A stretch of 64,000 nt of DNA from NCBI GenBank assembly GCA_001692895.1, contig KV748182.1, positions 805,339 through 869,338 of the forward strand, read 5' to 3'. Source of the DNA: Cenococcum geophilum 1.58. Lineage: Eukaryota; Ascomycota; Dothideomycetes; Gloniales; Gloniaceae. Shown in pieces: positions 23,406 through 34,749 of the stretch. The notes beneath the pieces were generated by a model, which was given only the letters and a program-made list of their open reading frames with translations, had not been told where the DNA came from and ran no database searches. How positions within the stretch are numbered: position 1 is the first letter of the stretch; each line of letters begins with the position of its first letter. A program made the position numbers and the translations under genes.

Positions 23406-23673
23406 TGTATAATTACAGCACCTGTTATACTAAACGCGTGCTTACGCGTTCGGTACACTAGGTACGCGTTTACGCGTTCAGTGCACCAACCACTTACTTA
23501 CGCGTTTGGTGCACTTATAAAGCACTAACTAATTAGGGGGGAGGTGCATTAGTATATAGACCACGTAGTCTGCTTTATACAATCGACAGTTACCATCCAA
23601 ACAAGTATACAATACTACATGTATTTCGTGCCCGTGGATACGACTTACTCGTACTATTAAGTTAGTACGAACA
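23406..23673 (+). repeat. copia-2 3' LTR
   Basis: 268 bp, same length as the 5' copy, ending GTTAGTACGAACA before the ATTAC duplication. The few differences from 17251-17518 are transitions. Confidence 0.92.
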
Positions 23674-23678
23674 ATTAC

Positions 23679-25484
23679 CTTTCTTAAAGTCCTATATAGG
23701 AGCTTGTCCTTTATTTATATGCTATTCCTATACTATTTAAGCGTACGCTAATTTACTTTATAATAGTTCCGTTAACTACTTTATTTAATTAGTAAAGTTA
23801 TACGCGTTAATTAGTTAAATCCTCTTAATCATAGGGCCTGTTATATTAATTTTAGGTTATAGTTTAAATCTAAGTTAAGGGTCTTATCCATAGGTTGCGT
23901 AAAACGGCGTTATACCTATTAATTCGTTTCTCGTATTATTTGCAATAAACTTAGCTAAGGGTAGCCACTTTTCCAAGTCGTTTTACAGGTAGGAGTAGTA
24001 TATTTATAGGTGTTATTCTATAATTATATTTACAATTTTAGTGTAACCGTTTATTTTTAAATAAAATATAATTAAGAGTTATATTTATATACCTAATTGT
24101 TTATATAGGGCTTACTAGAAGTCTAAAATAAACTAGCTTCCGTGGTTGGATATTATTAAATTAAGAAGTCTATATAGCTTAAAAACGTACTTAATAAAAT
24201 ATTTGGCTACCGATATTATATTAATTAAGTTTATAGGAATTATATATCGCATTTTTATAAAATAGTTAATAACTACTATAATATTTATAAACCTATTACT
24301 ATTAGGTAGGTTAACTATAAAGTCAATTAAGATATCTTGCTATTTTTATATTAGAATTAGTAACGGTTAAAGTACTCCTTACTTCTTTATATAAGAGGTC
24401 TTCTTACGCACGTATATTCTATATACTTAAACATATTTTTATATATAGTTATACATTATAGGCTAGTAATATACTTATTAGATAATCTTATAGGTCTTTA
24501 TATAGCTAGGATGCCCTACTATAAAGGAATTATATATAAATTTAAGTATCTTAAATTGTAAGGGTTTGGAATTTAGGACTACTATCTTTTATTAATAGTA
24601 TAACCAATTATTACGGATTTCGCATTTAGCAAGTGTAATATCCTTATATTGCCGTTTCCCTATTTAAATTACTTTTATTATATCTACTATTTAGAGGTTG
24701 TTCTTATATTTATACTCTATTAATTTATTAATTTCTATATCCTACTTATTAATTTCTAATTTATTCCTATTAAGCTCCGCGTTAAAAAAATATAGGGCGT
24801 AGTATTTTAAAGCGTTTAGGGGGTAGTAGAATTTATAATTAATTTGTAATCCGTTTATTAGAGGCATTTATAAACAAGTTTTATAATTATTATATTAATA
24901 AGTTAGGCTTCTAATTAAGTTTGCTAGGTTAGTACGTAATCTTAAAGTTAAATTATAAAAGGTATTTAGCCTAATAAATTTAGCGCTATATTAATTGCTT
25001 TATGGTTATAAAGTACTATAGGTTTTTATAGTCCGTTAATACGCGTATTAGAAATAATAATCCTTTAAGTTCTAGACGCTATTATTTAAAGCATTTAATA
25101 ATTATAAGTAGTTCCTTATTATATATCTTATAGTTTAATTTAGTAGAGGTAAGTTTCTAGGAGAGAAAGGCTACTAGGCGTAGCTTGCCGTTTTTATTAT
25201 ATTGCGATAACACTCCTCCTAGTGCATAATTAGACGAGTCTATTTTAATAATATATTTAAGGTCTAGATTAAAGTAGGTAAGAATTAGAGTAGTTATAAA
25301 ACGATATTTTAGGTCGTTAAAAGCTTATTTATATTTAGTGGTCTATTTAAATCTTATATTCTTCCTTATTAAGTTTACTAATAGCTAAATAATTTTTAAA
25401 AAGTAATTAATAAATTAATAGTAGAAATTTGCAAATCCTAGAAATCCTTAGATATTTTATATACTATTAGGACTTTCCTAGTTT
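23679..25484 (-). pseudogene. gypsy-1 integrase and RNase H part of pol
   Basis: Minus-strand gypsy pol between copia-2 and the solo LTR. The reading frame is very RIP-damaged. The position between reverse transcriptase (to the right) and chromodomain (to the left of copia-2) requires RNase H and integrase here. Fragments compatible with this are visible on the minus strand, but individual catalytic residues were not secured. Confidence 0.55.
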
Positions 25485-25489
25485 ATAAT

Positions 25490-26091
25490 TGTTGGTCATA
25501 TAGGGTGACTCACCAATAACGACTAACGTGTTCTATTAGTTATCCGGTAATATTAGTCATCTAATAGCCCCAAAAACCACCAAAAATTGGAAAAACTGCA
25601 CCTTAATATTTTAACAACGGCTTAATAATAAATTTTGAAATTTTATAATTAGCCTTTCGTGCCTATATTAAGACTTTTAATAAAGTTCTAGTATAATAAG
25701 TCTGGCTAATATTAAGATATTGGGTTTTAGCCCCTAATTTTAAGCTAAATTACGATATTTGCGATATTTTTAGAGCTACTTAATAGATTATTTTTTAAAT
25801 TTAATAAGAGGTTTAAAATAGGTATAAAAGGCTAATTATAAAATTTTGGAATTTATTATTAAGCCATTATCGAGATATTAAGGTGCAGTTTTTCTAATTT
25901 TTGGTGATTTTTGGGGCTACCGGATGACTGATATTACCGGATGACTGATAGAACACGTTACTCGAGTAGGGTTACAGTGATGTTGGTTGATAAAGCTTGT
26001 TAATTGGAATGAGAAAGGGTGAGGAGCCTAAGACTCCTCGCCACGCTAGTGCCGCGGCGTCACGTGACGACCGCTTGCCTCATTCCCGATA
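25490..26091 (-). repeat. Solo LTR (family S), copy 2, carrying a foldback element
   Basis: On the minus strand it starts TATCGGGAATGAGGCAAGCG and ends ATGACCAACA, matching the solo LTR at 2816-2977. It is flanked by a perfect ATAAT duplication (25485-25489 and 26092-26096). It is 602 bp because a 437-bp foldback lies inside; the LTR proper is about 165 bp. It shares the block GAGGCAAGCGGTCGTCACGT with copy 1, and much CpG, CpA and TpG survives. Confidence 0.88.
25524..25960. mobile_element. Foldback element FB-2
   Basis: 437 bp. The termini TAACGTGTTCTAT and ATAGAACACGTTA are exact complements and the arms pair for about 190 bp. Each arm has two copies of a 13-bp word (CAGTCATCCGGTA, in part RIP-mutated), then TAGCCCCAAAAA, ACCACCAAAAATTGG and GCACCTTAATAT. 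There is no coding capacity. The target may be TA, but the palindromic ends make the exact edge ambiguous. The same family as FB-1. Confidence 0.75.
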
Positions 26092-26096
26092 ATAAT

Positions 26097-28790
26097 TAAA
26101 GCGATTTTTTTAGGGTCTATTTTAATTCTATCGCGGGATATAATTAGGCCTAAGTATATAACTTTAGACGTATAGAACTTGCATTTCTTAATATCGCATT
26201 ATAAGCCCGCGTCTTACAGGCGTTTAAGGACTATTTAGACGTGCTTTTAATGCTTAAAAAGCGAAAGTAAATAGATTAAAATATTATTAATATACGCGGT
26301 AATAAATATATTAAGGAATTCGCGAAGTATATTATTAACGTATTACTAAAATATACTAGGACTGTTCTTTATACTATATAGCATTACTAGGTATTTAAAA
26401 AGTCCCTATTATATACAGAAAGCCGTATACTTTTTATCTCCTTCACAAACACAGATTTAATTAAAGGCAGCGACTACGTTAAGCTTTATAAAGTATTATA
26501 CTTTTACTAAGTAGTTAAGCGTTTCTTAAAGTAAAGGAATTAGATATTAGTTTTAAATTATAATTATATTTAAGGCTTAATAATCAATATAGAACCTTAA
26601 GCCTCCTTTAGGTTTCTTAATAAATAGTATAAATAAGGCAAATAGTAATTAACTAGGGCGAATAAAACCTTTCTCTAGGTGCTCTTTAAGGTATTATTAT
26701 ATTATAAGCAGCTCTTCTTATAATATACCGTATAACAGTCCAAACTTTAGCGTTATACTAGGTTTAGGTTCTATCTTAAAATTATACTTATCTTAATATG
26801 GGGGTAGTTAGTTTACAAATTATTTCTTAAACGTATTAATTAGATTGTGATATTCTTTAAGTATAAGAGGTTAGGGGTTAATATATTACTTTAGTTCTAA
26901 CGCCTTTTTAATATCTTCTAGTATTATAGTAAAGATCTTATAGTTTTATTTTCTTACTAATAAATAAAAGGGTGCGGCTTATACTATATAAATTTTAAGG
27001 GGTTTTAATATATTATCTTCGCATTCTTTACTGCAATTAGTAGTTATAACTTTATTATATTAGTTTAAGGTTTATAGCAAGGGCAATTTATATTATATTA
27101 AATTTAAATAGTCATATACGTGTTTATAGGGCGAGTGGTATTTTAAGTAATAACTTTAGCAGTAAGTTATACGGAATTTTAGTATTTCTTTAACCTAGCT
27201 AATTAAAGGGTTGTGTTGTTTTAGCTATCTATATCTAAGTATTACCTTATAATGCTTTAAGGGTATTATAAATAGGGAAACATATTTAAGGTATTTGCCT
27301 ATCTATATCTTTATAAAAGCGTAGTATGTTAATTCGCTATATATTAAAGCCTTACTATTATAGCCTCGTAGGCCTTAAGGCTTATTAAGTTTCTTTAAAT
27401 TTAAGTATTAAGTTTTTGCGTAGTTTATATTAATAAAGCCTATATTAGTAGCTTCGCTATCTATAAGGATTTATACTTCCTTCTATTTTCTAAGTATTTA
27501 AATTTCGCTAAGTATATTAAGGGAGTTATGTTATATATTAGTGCTAGAAAAGCCTAAATACTTATACTCTTCCACTTCTTATTCTAAGGCGCGACTTAGC
27601 CCTAGGATAATTTATTTTCTAAGTTAACTAAAGGTGAGATACTTTATAGCGACTAAGTATAATTTATAAAATGAGTATAATTCGTAGAATAAGTGCGACT
27701 TAAGGATTAAGAGGAGCTACGGCGGACCTTTTTAAAAGGGTAAGTTTAGCAATCCCTTTAAATATATCCCTTTTTTCTATATCTAAAACATTCTTTATTT
27801 ATTTGTTCCTAAGAGTATATAGGATTAGGTGGCGTTAAGGTCTATAAGGTTATATATAGGGCTTTTAGGTCTTAGAGACGGATCGCGCTTTAGGGTATAT
27901 ACTAGTTTTGTAGAGTTTTATATATAAGGTATAGTTGGCTTTAGAGAATAAGTCTATTTATTATATTAAAGGCCCTTATTAATTTATTAATATATTATAG
28001 CAAATTTGGGTAAGCCCTTTGGCAATTCTCTACCTACTAACTGTGCTCTAATTTTATCTAAAATAGCTTAACGGAGAGCAGTAACTCTAGCGGCTTTATT
28101 CTAATCTAGTTTATTAATAAGGCCTAAGAATTCTAAAAAGAAGCTAGTAAAGTCTCGGTTCCGTTATTATAGGTTTTTAAGTTTAGTAATAGCTATATAT
28201 TCGCGGCTAGTATTATTATACATTTATTCTAATAGAGAGATAAAATTTTTAAAATTAATAAAGGTGCCGTTATAGAAGAATAGGTTTATAGTTCTTATAG
28301 TATCTTTACTTAAATAAGACATTCTATAGCTAATCTTGCTAGCTTTAGTAGGGTATTAGTTATAGTTTATTAAAAGTTTAAGATAGAGCTTAGTTATAAA
28401 GAGATATAGGTTATGTTAATTTCTATTAAACATTAAAGGATTAAGAAGCTTTATAGATTTTATAGTAGGTACCGGGTTTATTATAGGTATAGGTTAAGCT
28501 ACTATTACTAGCTTAGGGTTCGCATTTAACGGGTTAGGTTTATATATAGTTATTTTAATTTTGTTTATAGGTGTTGCTATTAGGGTTTCTAATATAAGTG
28601 CTTTAAGGTTACGGAGTTCTTTATAGATTGCTCCCATTAATTGCTAGTACTAAGCTTTTAATATTACTTACTATTGGGCTAAAGCATCCGTAAAGGACTG
28701 TTGTATTATAGTTAACTATTCCCTAACTAGGGCTATAATGCTTATAGTTAACGCGGAGGGTTTAAGTTCGTTTGCTATTTTAATAGTAGT
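26097..28790 (-). pseudogene. gypsy-1 gag, protease and reverse transcriptase
   Basis: Read on the minus strand from near 28790. The protease region near 27450 reads ILIDSEATNIGFI (expected DSGA). Reverse transcriptase begins LKEHLEKGFIRPS (about 26700), then FIKKPKGGLRFYIDY, then TAYINNILIYL where gypsy elements have a YLDDILIYS-type motif, so both Asp are changed to Asn. The upstream part to about 28770 should be gag but I found no clear zinc knuckle. Many RIP stops. Confidence 0.8.
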
Positions 28791-28808
28791 TGTTTTAACG
28801 TAACGTAA

Positions 28809-29112
28809 TATAAGGGCGCGAAGAGGCTTTAGGGAAGATTTAAAGGAATAATATAAATTCTATCTAAATCTAAGGGTATATAGCTCTCGCTAAGAACAAG
28901 ACGTTGTGTAAAGAAGACAAAGGAATAACAAGAGAATTATATAATTAAATAGTTAGGGGCTTAGTGGTCGATGCGTGTATATATACGCACGCGGTCTTTA
29001 ACGGACTTTAGTAAAATTCCATTGATCTAGTAGAATTTAGTTAAAGCATCGGAATTTATCTGTCGAGTATTTCACTGAGATATTCCTACTGTAACTAGGC
29101 TAGTCCCGTTAA
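28809..29112 (-). repeat. gypsy-1 5' LTR
   Basis: 304 bp, the right-hand copy of 16114-16417. Less mutated in its last 90 bp (for example CATTGATCTAGTAG and CTGTCGAGTATTTCACTGAG) than the 3' copy. Confidence 0.9.
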
Positions 29113-29236
29113 AGGGTCCGAGCGTATATCTTTTACCCTTTGTAAATAAGGGCGCGAATACTTTATTTAACGTGGAAACTGACTCTATATAGCTCTTAGA
29201 GGCATTACCAATATAATAACTATTACTAAATCCGGT

Positions 29237-30300
29237 GCATTATGTATGGATATTAAAAAGATACACAGTAAGCTAGAACGCGCTCTTAGTTGCACTAATG
29301 TTAAGCAGTTAACACCTTATTTGAACTATATTGAAAATAGATAACTAGGCTAAGTAACATTAGATACGTACCTTAAGCTCTTTCTCTAGGTAGTGGAGCA
29401 CCTTAAGTAGCCTCGCTCTTTAGCTAACGAGTATAGGCAATTTAATACTTAGCTAGGACATGGAGGTCCTCTAAGCTTACCTTTACGCAGTATTGAAGCT
29501 CTAATTAAAATAATTGTTACCTTGAAAACGGAACTAATGTTTGTTAAATATAATATAAACGGTTAGAAGCGGAAGGATATAGTTAAAGACACGGTTATAT
29601 ATATAGTTGATGTCTAGGGAATAATACTATAATTATTCGTTTAACTCCTAAACAGGAGCACGTAGGTTAAAATGGTATATAATCTCCTCTCTAATAGTAG
29701 TTAAGCTTCTATAGGCAGCACTCCCGAACTAATATTAAATGTCTTTGTGGTAGAATTGGTTAGAGGCAGCGAACTACTCCCTTTATCGGAGGACAAAAAT
29801 AGCGCTTCTCCCTATGGCAGCGATAGCTTTTTTATAGTGGCTCGACTTTTACTCTCTACTATTATATTTTAGAACGTTAGCGGAGTCGGATATAGTATAG
29901 AAAACCACTATGGTTATCCGTACTCTCTATATCCTTATTGCTGCCGCTAGCTTACTTTACTCTCCTATAGGACTCTTAAGAATTACTGTCTATAAACTAT
30001 ACCTGCCTTAACGCCTATACCCTAGCTACTTTCTGCGACCTTTCTATTTTCTAAACAATAAAAATATCGCGGCATCTACTTATTACTACCTAACTAGGCT
30101 AGCCCGTTATTGAGATTTTTGCCCTTTTTTGTCTATTTAAATATAACGAGGAATGGCTTGGAGCGGTAGGTATTATAGTAGAACTTAAAGTAGAGATACA
30201 GTATATATACGGTACGCTTTTTAACGCGTAAAACTCTAAGCTATAGTATGCGCGCGTTGGCTCCTTAGTGTCTTTAAGGCGGTAGTGCTAGTGTAGATTA
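29237..30300 (+). pseudogene. Decayed ORF of an unrecognised protein
   Basis: A single plus-strand frame stays readable for about 350 codons and is broken almost only by TAG/TAA codons. Readable stretches include KIHSKLERALSCTNVKQLTP, HGGPLSLPLRSIEALIKIIV and ELVRGSELLPLSEDKNSASP. Nothing resembles a transposon protein. It lies between the gypsy-1 5' LTR and hAT-2 with no repeats of its own at the edges. It could be a host gene relic, or cargo of an element whose ends are lost. The start, end and any introns are not resolved. Confidence 0.45.
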
Positions 30301-30652
30301 TACTCTGCGTATTAGAGGCGCGAGCGTGAGATTAAACGCCTTAAGTAGAAGTTTTTATTATAGATAAAAATAGCCGTTCCTCCGCTTGGCTTTGGCACTA
30401 ATACTTTAAAATTAGAATTTAACGCGTCCCTCCTAGCTTTAATATAAGATCCTTAACCTTCTAACTAAAGCTACGACGCGTATCCAAACCTCTAGCCACG
30501 TATTATAGCATTAGAAGGGCGGTTGGCACAAGCCAGACCCTAGAGTTTTTGGGTTCTCTTTAGAGATTGACGGGACACGGTATAGTTTTGGACATTCTTG
30601 TAAGCCGCCATAGGGTTGTTTTGGATAACGTCTTAACCACTTAGACGAGATA
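30301..30652. other. Unassigned DNA left of hAT-2
   Basis: Moderately AT-rich and less RIP-damaged than the surroundings towards 30550-30650. No recognisable element or confident reading frame. It may be the 3' continuation of the decayed ORF. Confidence 0.3.
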
Positions 30653-30984
30653 GCCACCCACAGAGTTGCGGAGGATAGGCCGGATAGGCCTCTCGGATAA
30701 TAGACCTATCAGCTGATAGTATCCGGAGACTATCCGGATAGTCTCCGGATAGTCTTGGCAAAATCACCTTAATATACTTATACTTGCGATGCAACCCCCA
30801 ATATTAAATAAATAATTTTTCTATTAATATAGATTTATAGAGCTTGCAAAAGCGCTTTAAAATGGTACCACTTTTATCTAAATATCCTAAGGATAAGTAA
30901 TATTATATAGATATATAGCTTATAAGAGCTCTGCGGGATAAGGCTTATGGGGAGCCGCGTACGGAGCTCTGCACGAAGCTTTTA

Positions 30985-31146
30985 TATAGAGCCTCCGTAG
31001 TAGAGCCGTCGTACGCAGAACCGTCGTACGCAGAGCCGTTATGCAGAGCCTTCGTATACAGAGCTTCGTGCAGAGCTTCGTGTAGAGCCTCCGCAGAGCT
31101 TCGTACAGAGCTTCGTGCAGAGCTTTGTGTAGAGCTTCGTATAGAG
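30985..31146. repeat. GCAGAGCTTCGT minisatellite
   Basis: Roughly a dozen imperfect copies of a 12-13 bp unit near GCAGAGCTTCGTG. Some units read CAGAGCCGTCGTACG or GTAGAGCCTCCGTA. It lies inside hAT-2, left of the transposase. It is GC-richer than its surroundings. Confidence 0.75.
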
Positions 31147-31852
31147 CCTTAGCAAATACCTTTAGCTTTCCTACTAATTAGATATCTTCTTTCTGCCTTT
31201 TTATTTATACTTCTCTTTATATAAAATACTATAAAATAAAATAAAAATAGGAAAAAAGAGAGGAGACCCAGCAGTTTAAATTTAGTAACTTTTTTCTACT
31301 CCTTATTATCCTCTAGTTCCACAATCCGATCCTCACCCTCCAGTGCCCCCGCTACCGCTACTATAGGCTAAGAATTTATATTATATAACGAACATTAAGC
31401 TCTATAATCCCGCTACTTGTAATTTCCATAGCACCTACTACAGAACCCTAGGAGACTTTAATATTTAGTGAAGGGGTAAGGGCCTACTAGACGACGTAGA
31501 GTTGCCGTATAAGCCTTGTAAGGCTAATATTAATTAGCTTTCTGCCTCATATAAGTAATATAGGTTACTTATAGTTGTATTTAGAGACCTACGGCTCTAA
31601 ATTAGAATTGCATTTATATATAAGGGCCTCCCTATCCGCACCTACCTCTTTAATACACCCCCTACCCAAGCCTCTATATTAATCGCTAGTAAAGCTTCTA
31701 CTCTCTCCTACTTATCCTAAGAGTAGTTAGTTATATAGGTATATTGTATAGAGAGGAGAGTTTACTTACAGTATAATAATGTTACCAGAGAATCTGTTAT
31801 ACGGTAGGACGGGAAGTATACTAGATAATTATATTTCCCGATTCTTAATAAA

Positions 31853-31924
31853 GGACGACGTTGGTGGGATTTAAACTCATAATCTATTAAGTTTAAAGTT
31901 AGTATATATTTACCTACGCCACCT
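31853..31924 (-). other. tRNA-like segment (pol III box A/B), possible SINE head
   Basis: On the minus strand TGGCGTAGGTAA resembles a box A, and GAGTTTAAATCCC resembles a box B (GGTTCAAATCC with RIP-type changes). They start about 44 nt apart, the spacing in a tRNA. The 5' acceptor side does not pair with the 3' side (CAACGTC), so it is not an intact tRNA. A SINE starting here would run left towards 31200, but I found no boundary. Confidence 0.4.
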
Positions 31925-31984
31925 ACGCGCCTTTAGTGGTTACCTTTTACCTAAAATTATTTTATTTATATGCCCCCCTTCCCC

Positions 31985-34334
31985 CCTTTAGTATTATATA
32001 ACACACCCCTTATATACTTTCCCTCGTACGACTATAAGGGAATACTTAGAATCTTATAAGCTGCCCAGTCTTTTATACACTCCGATACCTTAAGTATTTA
32101 TAGAGTAGTTCTTATACAATCCCATAGAATACGGCATTAAGAACCTAAAAATACTCTCTCTGGCTTATCGCTTATTCTAGGTATTAAGAGAACTTTAATT
32201 GCAAGCTATAAAAGTCGTGGAAATCTTATATACTAAAGAGGCTAATTCTACTATTAAATAGCTGTTATACGGCTATTAAGTGGAATTAGATTCTCGTTAA
32301 TATAGTTATCAAACTTATCTAAACTCTATAGACGAGTATGTTTTAAATAATACTAAAGACAAGCCTTATAGAAGGCAGAGAGATTTTCTTTAGACTCTAA
32401 AGGCGACTTTTAAGCTTTCTTAGTTACGTACAATATAGTTAAACCTAAAAGTATTGCTTTCTCGCGGAATCTCTCCCAGAGCTTTCGTACGCTAAAGAGC
32501 TTCTTTTCTCCTTTAACGGTAATACAATTATTCTAATCTTTTAAGAAAGCCGTACAATACTCTAGGTTAAGAACTTATGCCGCTAGATAGTAGGGAGAAT
32601 TATCTAGCTTCTTAACGTACTTTATAAGCTTTTCCTCGGCATATTAGAGTTAAGGAGTTATAAACTTATCCTTAGCCTTAGTAGCTATTACCTATAGGAA
32701 ATAATTAGCTAAAGAAACGTTAAGAGTATTATATAATTTACTAATGCGGTCTATATTATATCCTTAAGAATATTAACTAATTTTAAAACCCTCTCTAGTG
32801 TTATACAATCTCCTTAAAGAAATAGAGTTGCTTTATAGAAAGACTAAAGGAAATTATAAATTGTACAAAGATATATCTATTTGCTTATTAAGAGGATATT
32901 ATCTTTTAAGTTATCCTTATAGTGCTCTATGTAGAGTTAAAGCCCAGCCTTTGCCTTATCCTCTAGAGCTATATATAGTATAAGAAACCAGCTATTCTAT
33001 CTTATATAATTATTTAAAGGAACTATTTTACTAGCATATTTAATAAACCATATTATATAGTTAGCTAAGCTGCGGATATAAACAATATAGTTATAAAGCT
33101 TTCCCATCAACCCCATAATATTTTAAATATTTTTACCTCTTTTACGCTTTTCGTCCAATACTAGCTCTAATTCTTTATCCTTTTTTTTCTTTCTTTTAAC
33201 TAGCGGTAGTGCTTATTATACGACTTCTTCTTCTTCTTCCTTTTCTTCTTCGTCCTGTTCCTTATCCTCTTTATTATATAAGTTTATAAGCTTCTTATCC
33301 TTTTTTAAACAAAATAGAAAGGCCTAAATAATAAAATTAATAACGTGCCCCTAACAGCGAATTCTTTAATATATTGCGATCTAGTTAATTTTATACTTAA
33401 GGTTAAGCCATTAGCCAATCGTACGACAGAGAACATCGTTTAATCTAGCATTATCGCCAATAAGAGCTCTAATCTTTGTTTTAATGCCGTACTTAATAAA
33501 AACCAGATAAAGCGCCTCCTATTAATCTATACCACTCTAACTAAATACCATATAAAGGGCAATTAAGGGGTTCCGGTATTTATCTTAGATATTAATAAAG
33601 CTAGCACAGATTCTAAAAAGAAGGGAATAACTTAGAGAGGTCCAGATATCCATAGTAAGGTAAATATTTATTTTTGCAGATTAAAGTACTTTTTGTACAA
33701 TATCTTAACTCTTAATAAAGTATTTAAGAATCTAGGCTATAATCATTAAGTAGTATATAGGGATAATTAAGACTGCTTTTTAATTTAATGCTTTTATAAA
33801 AGTATAAAACTCTAGCCATTCCACATATAAGAAGGGAAGCCGTCGTACGATAATTAGATCTAGAAGTGCTTGCTTTATAGTATTTCGATATACTATACGC
33901 TTTAAAACCTCACCCTTAAGACCTTAAACTTCTCCTCTTACTAAAAGCTTTTAATATAGTTCTAAAAGAGATCTCTCCCCCCAATCTTTTACTATCGTAC
34001 GCTCTTAATTCTCTGCTAGATTCCATTCAATATTATATTTTTTAAGATAGCCTTATAATCCAACGGTTGAGAAATAGTATCCTTTTAGGTCTTAAGGAGG
34101 ACAGTATTTATAAAAGTAGCGTTTCTTTATATAAGCCTTTTCTTCCTTTATTACCGTACGAGTATGTTTATAAATTAAGGAGACTTATTTTAAGATCTGT
34201 GTTATATAAGTAGTTAGAATTAAACCAGTATCAGCTTTAGTCTTAACGCCGCTTAAAAGGGCAGAAAGTGTATTAACTTTAAAGGAATTATTATCGTTAA
34301 GGTTTTTAGGGTAAATTTCACTAGTACTAGCCAT
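31985..34334 (-). pseudogene. hAT-2 transposase (RIP-decayed)
   Basis: Starts ATG at 34334-34332 (MASTSEIYPKNLND...). RDVVKDWGE-like and INIYLTMDIWTS segments match the hAT catalytic region (family form IHLSxDLWTS). MGKLYNYIVYIR fits the conserved GxxGKLHNIVxYIR. An acidic/lysine-rich insert (codon runs of GAA/GAG, about 33215-33265) lies in the middle. The dimerisation domain is clear at about 32190-32050: IKVLLIPRISDKPERVFLGS followed by SECIKDWAAYKI. Of typical length for the family; not functional. Confidence 0.85.
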
Positions 34335-34502
34335 ATTTATAGCGTCGTATAATAGGGGGTAAAGGTTTAGTTTTATAGTTAAAAATTTTACGGATATCCA
34401 GATATTATCCGGATATTATCCGATATCCAGGCTATCCTTAAATAGGATTATTATCCGCCCGACCGGATAGGATAATTTATCCTCCGCAAGCCTGGCCACC
34501 CA

Positions 34503-34745
34503 CCCAAGACAGTGCACGGGCCTCCTGCGAAAATTAAAATCAAATTGACATTAAAATTAACCCCAAAATCAACCCAAATTAACCCTATTATATAAATACA
34601 CTATAATCCATTAGTAGTTCCTTTCAAACCTTCTTTATAAAGGTAATAACCCCCTATAATGCAGCCTTTCTTTCCTTTACCCTCTTCTCTTCCTGCTCCT
34701 TTTAAAGCTTTTTATTATTCTTCTTTTATGCCTTCCTATAGGCGG
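34503..34745. other. Unassigned spacer right of hAT-2
   Basis: Begins with less mutated DNA, then runs of AAATTAAAATCAAATTGAC-type words and C/T-rich tracts. No coding signal. It may be the edge of the pogo-like element that follows, but I could not find inverted repeats. Confidence 0.3.
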
Positions 34746-34749
34746 CTTT

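Larger units (their letters stand above)
17251..23673 (+). mobile_element. copia-2: second Ty1/copia element, inserted in gypsy-1
   Basis: LTRs of equal length (268 bp) at 17251-17518 and 23406-23673, starting TGTATAATTACAGCACC. The target duplication ATTAC is perfect (17246-17250 and 23674-23678). The whole element is 6.42 kb with an uninterrupted gag-pol relic on the plus strand. It is distinct in sequence from copia-1. No further insertions are seen in it. The long C/T-rich leader (17520-17998, many ACCCC/TTACGGA words) is non-coding. Confidence 0.94.
16114..29112 (-). mobile_element. gypsy-1: Ty3/gypsy chromovirus, minus strand, interrupted
   Basis: Matching 304-bp LTRs at 16114-16417 (3') and 28809-29112 (5'). 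A pyrimidine run CCCCCCCTTTTAG at 16421-16433 is the complement of the polypurine tract, which fixes the orientation. Pol reads protease, reverse transcriptase, integrase and chromodomain on the minus strand. Copia-2 (17251-23673) and a solo LTR with a foldback inside (25490-26091) interrupt it. The remainder is about 5.97 kb. A clean 5-bp target duplication was not found. GGGTT versus GGGTC is a possible pair after C-to-T change. Confidence 0.9.
30661..34494 (-). mobile_element. hAT-2: second hAT DNA transposon
   Basis: The left end CAGAGTTGCGGAGGATAGG and the complement of the right end CAGGCTTGCGGAGGATAAAT form the inverted repeat. The 8-bp duplication GCCACCCA is perfect (30653-30660 and 34495-34502). 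The subterminal regions are full of GGATA/TATCC words (CCGGATAGTC, ATATTATCCGG), typical transposase binding repeats. The element is 3.83 kb with a minus-strand transposase. Between the transposase end and the left terminus are a minisatellite and a tRNA-like segment. Confidence 0.92.

Noticed and set aside
30985..31146. CRISPR-like array
   Set aside because: The units are contiguous 12-13 bp repeats without spacers, in a eukaryotic transposon.
31853..31924. Intact tRNA gene
   Set aside because: Box A and B spacing fits, but the acceptor ends do not pair and the T stem is damaged.
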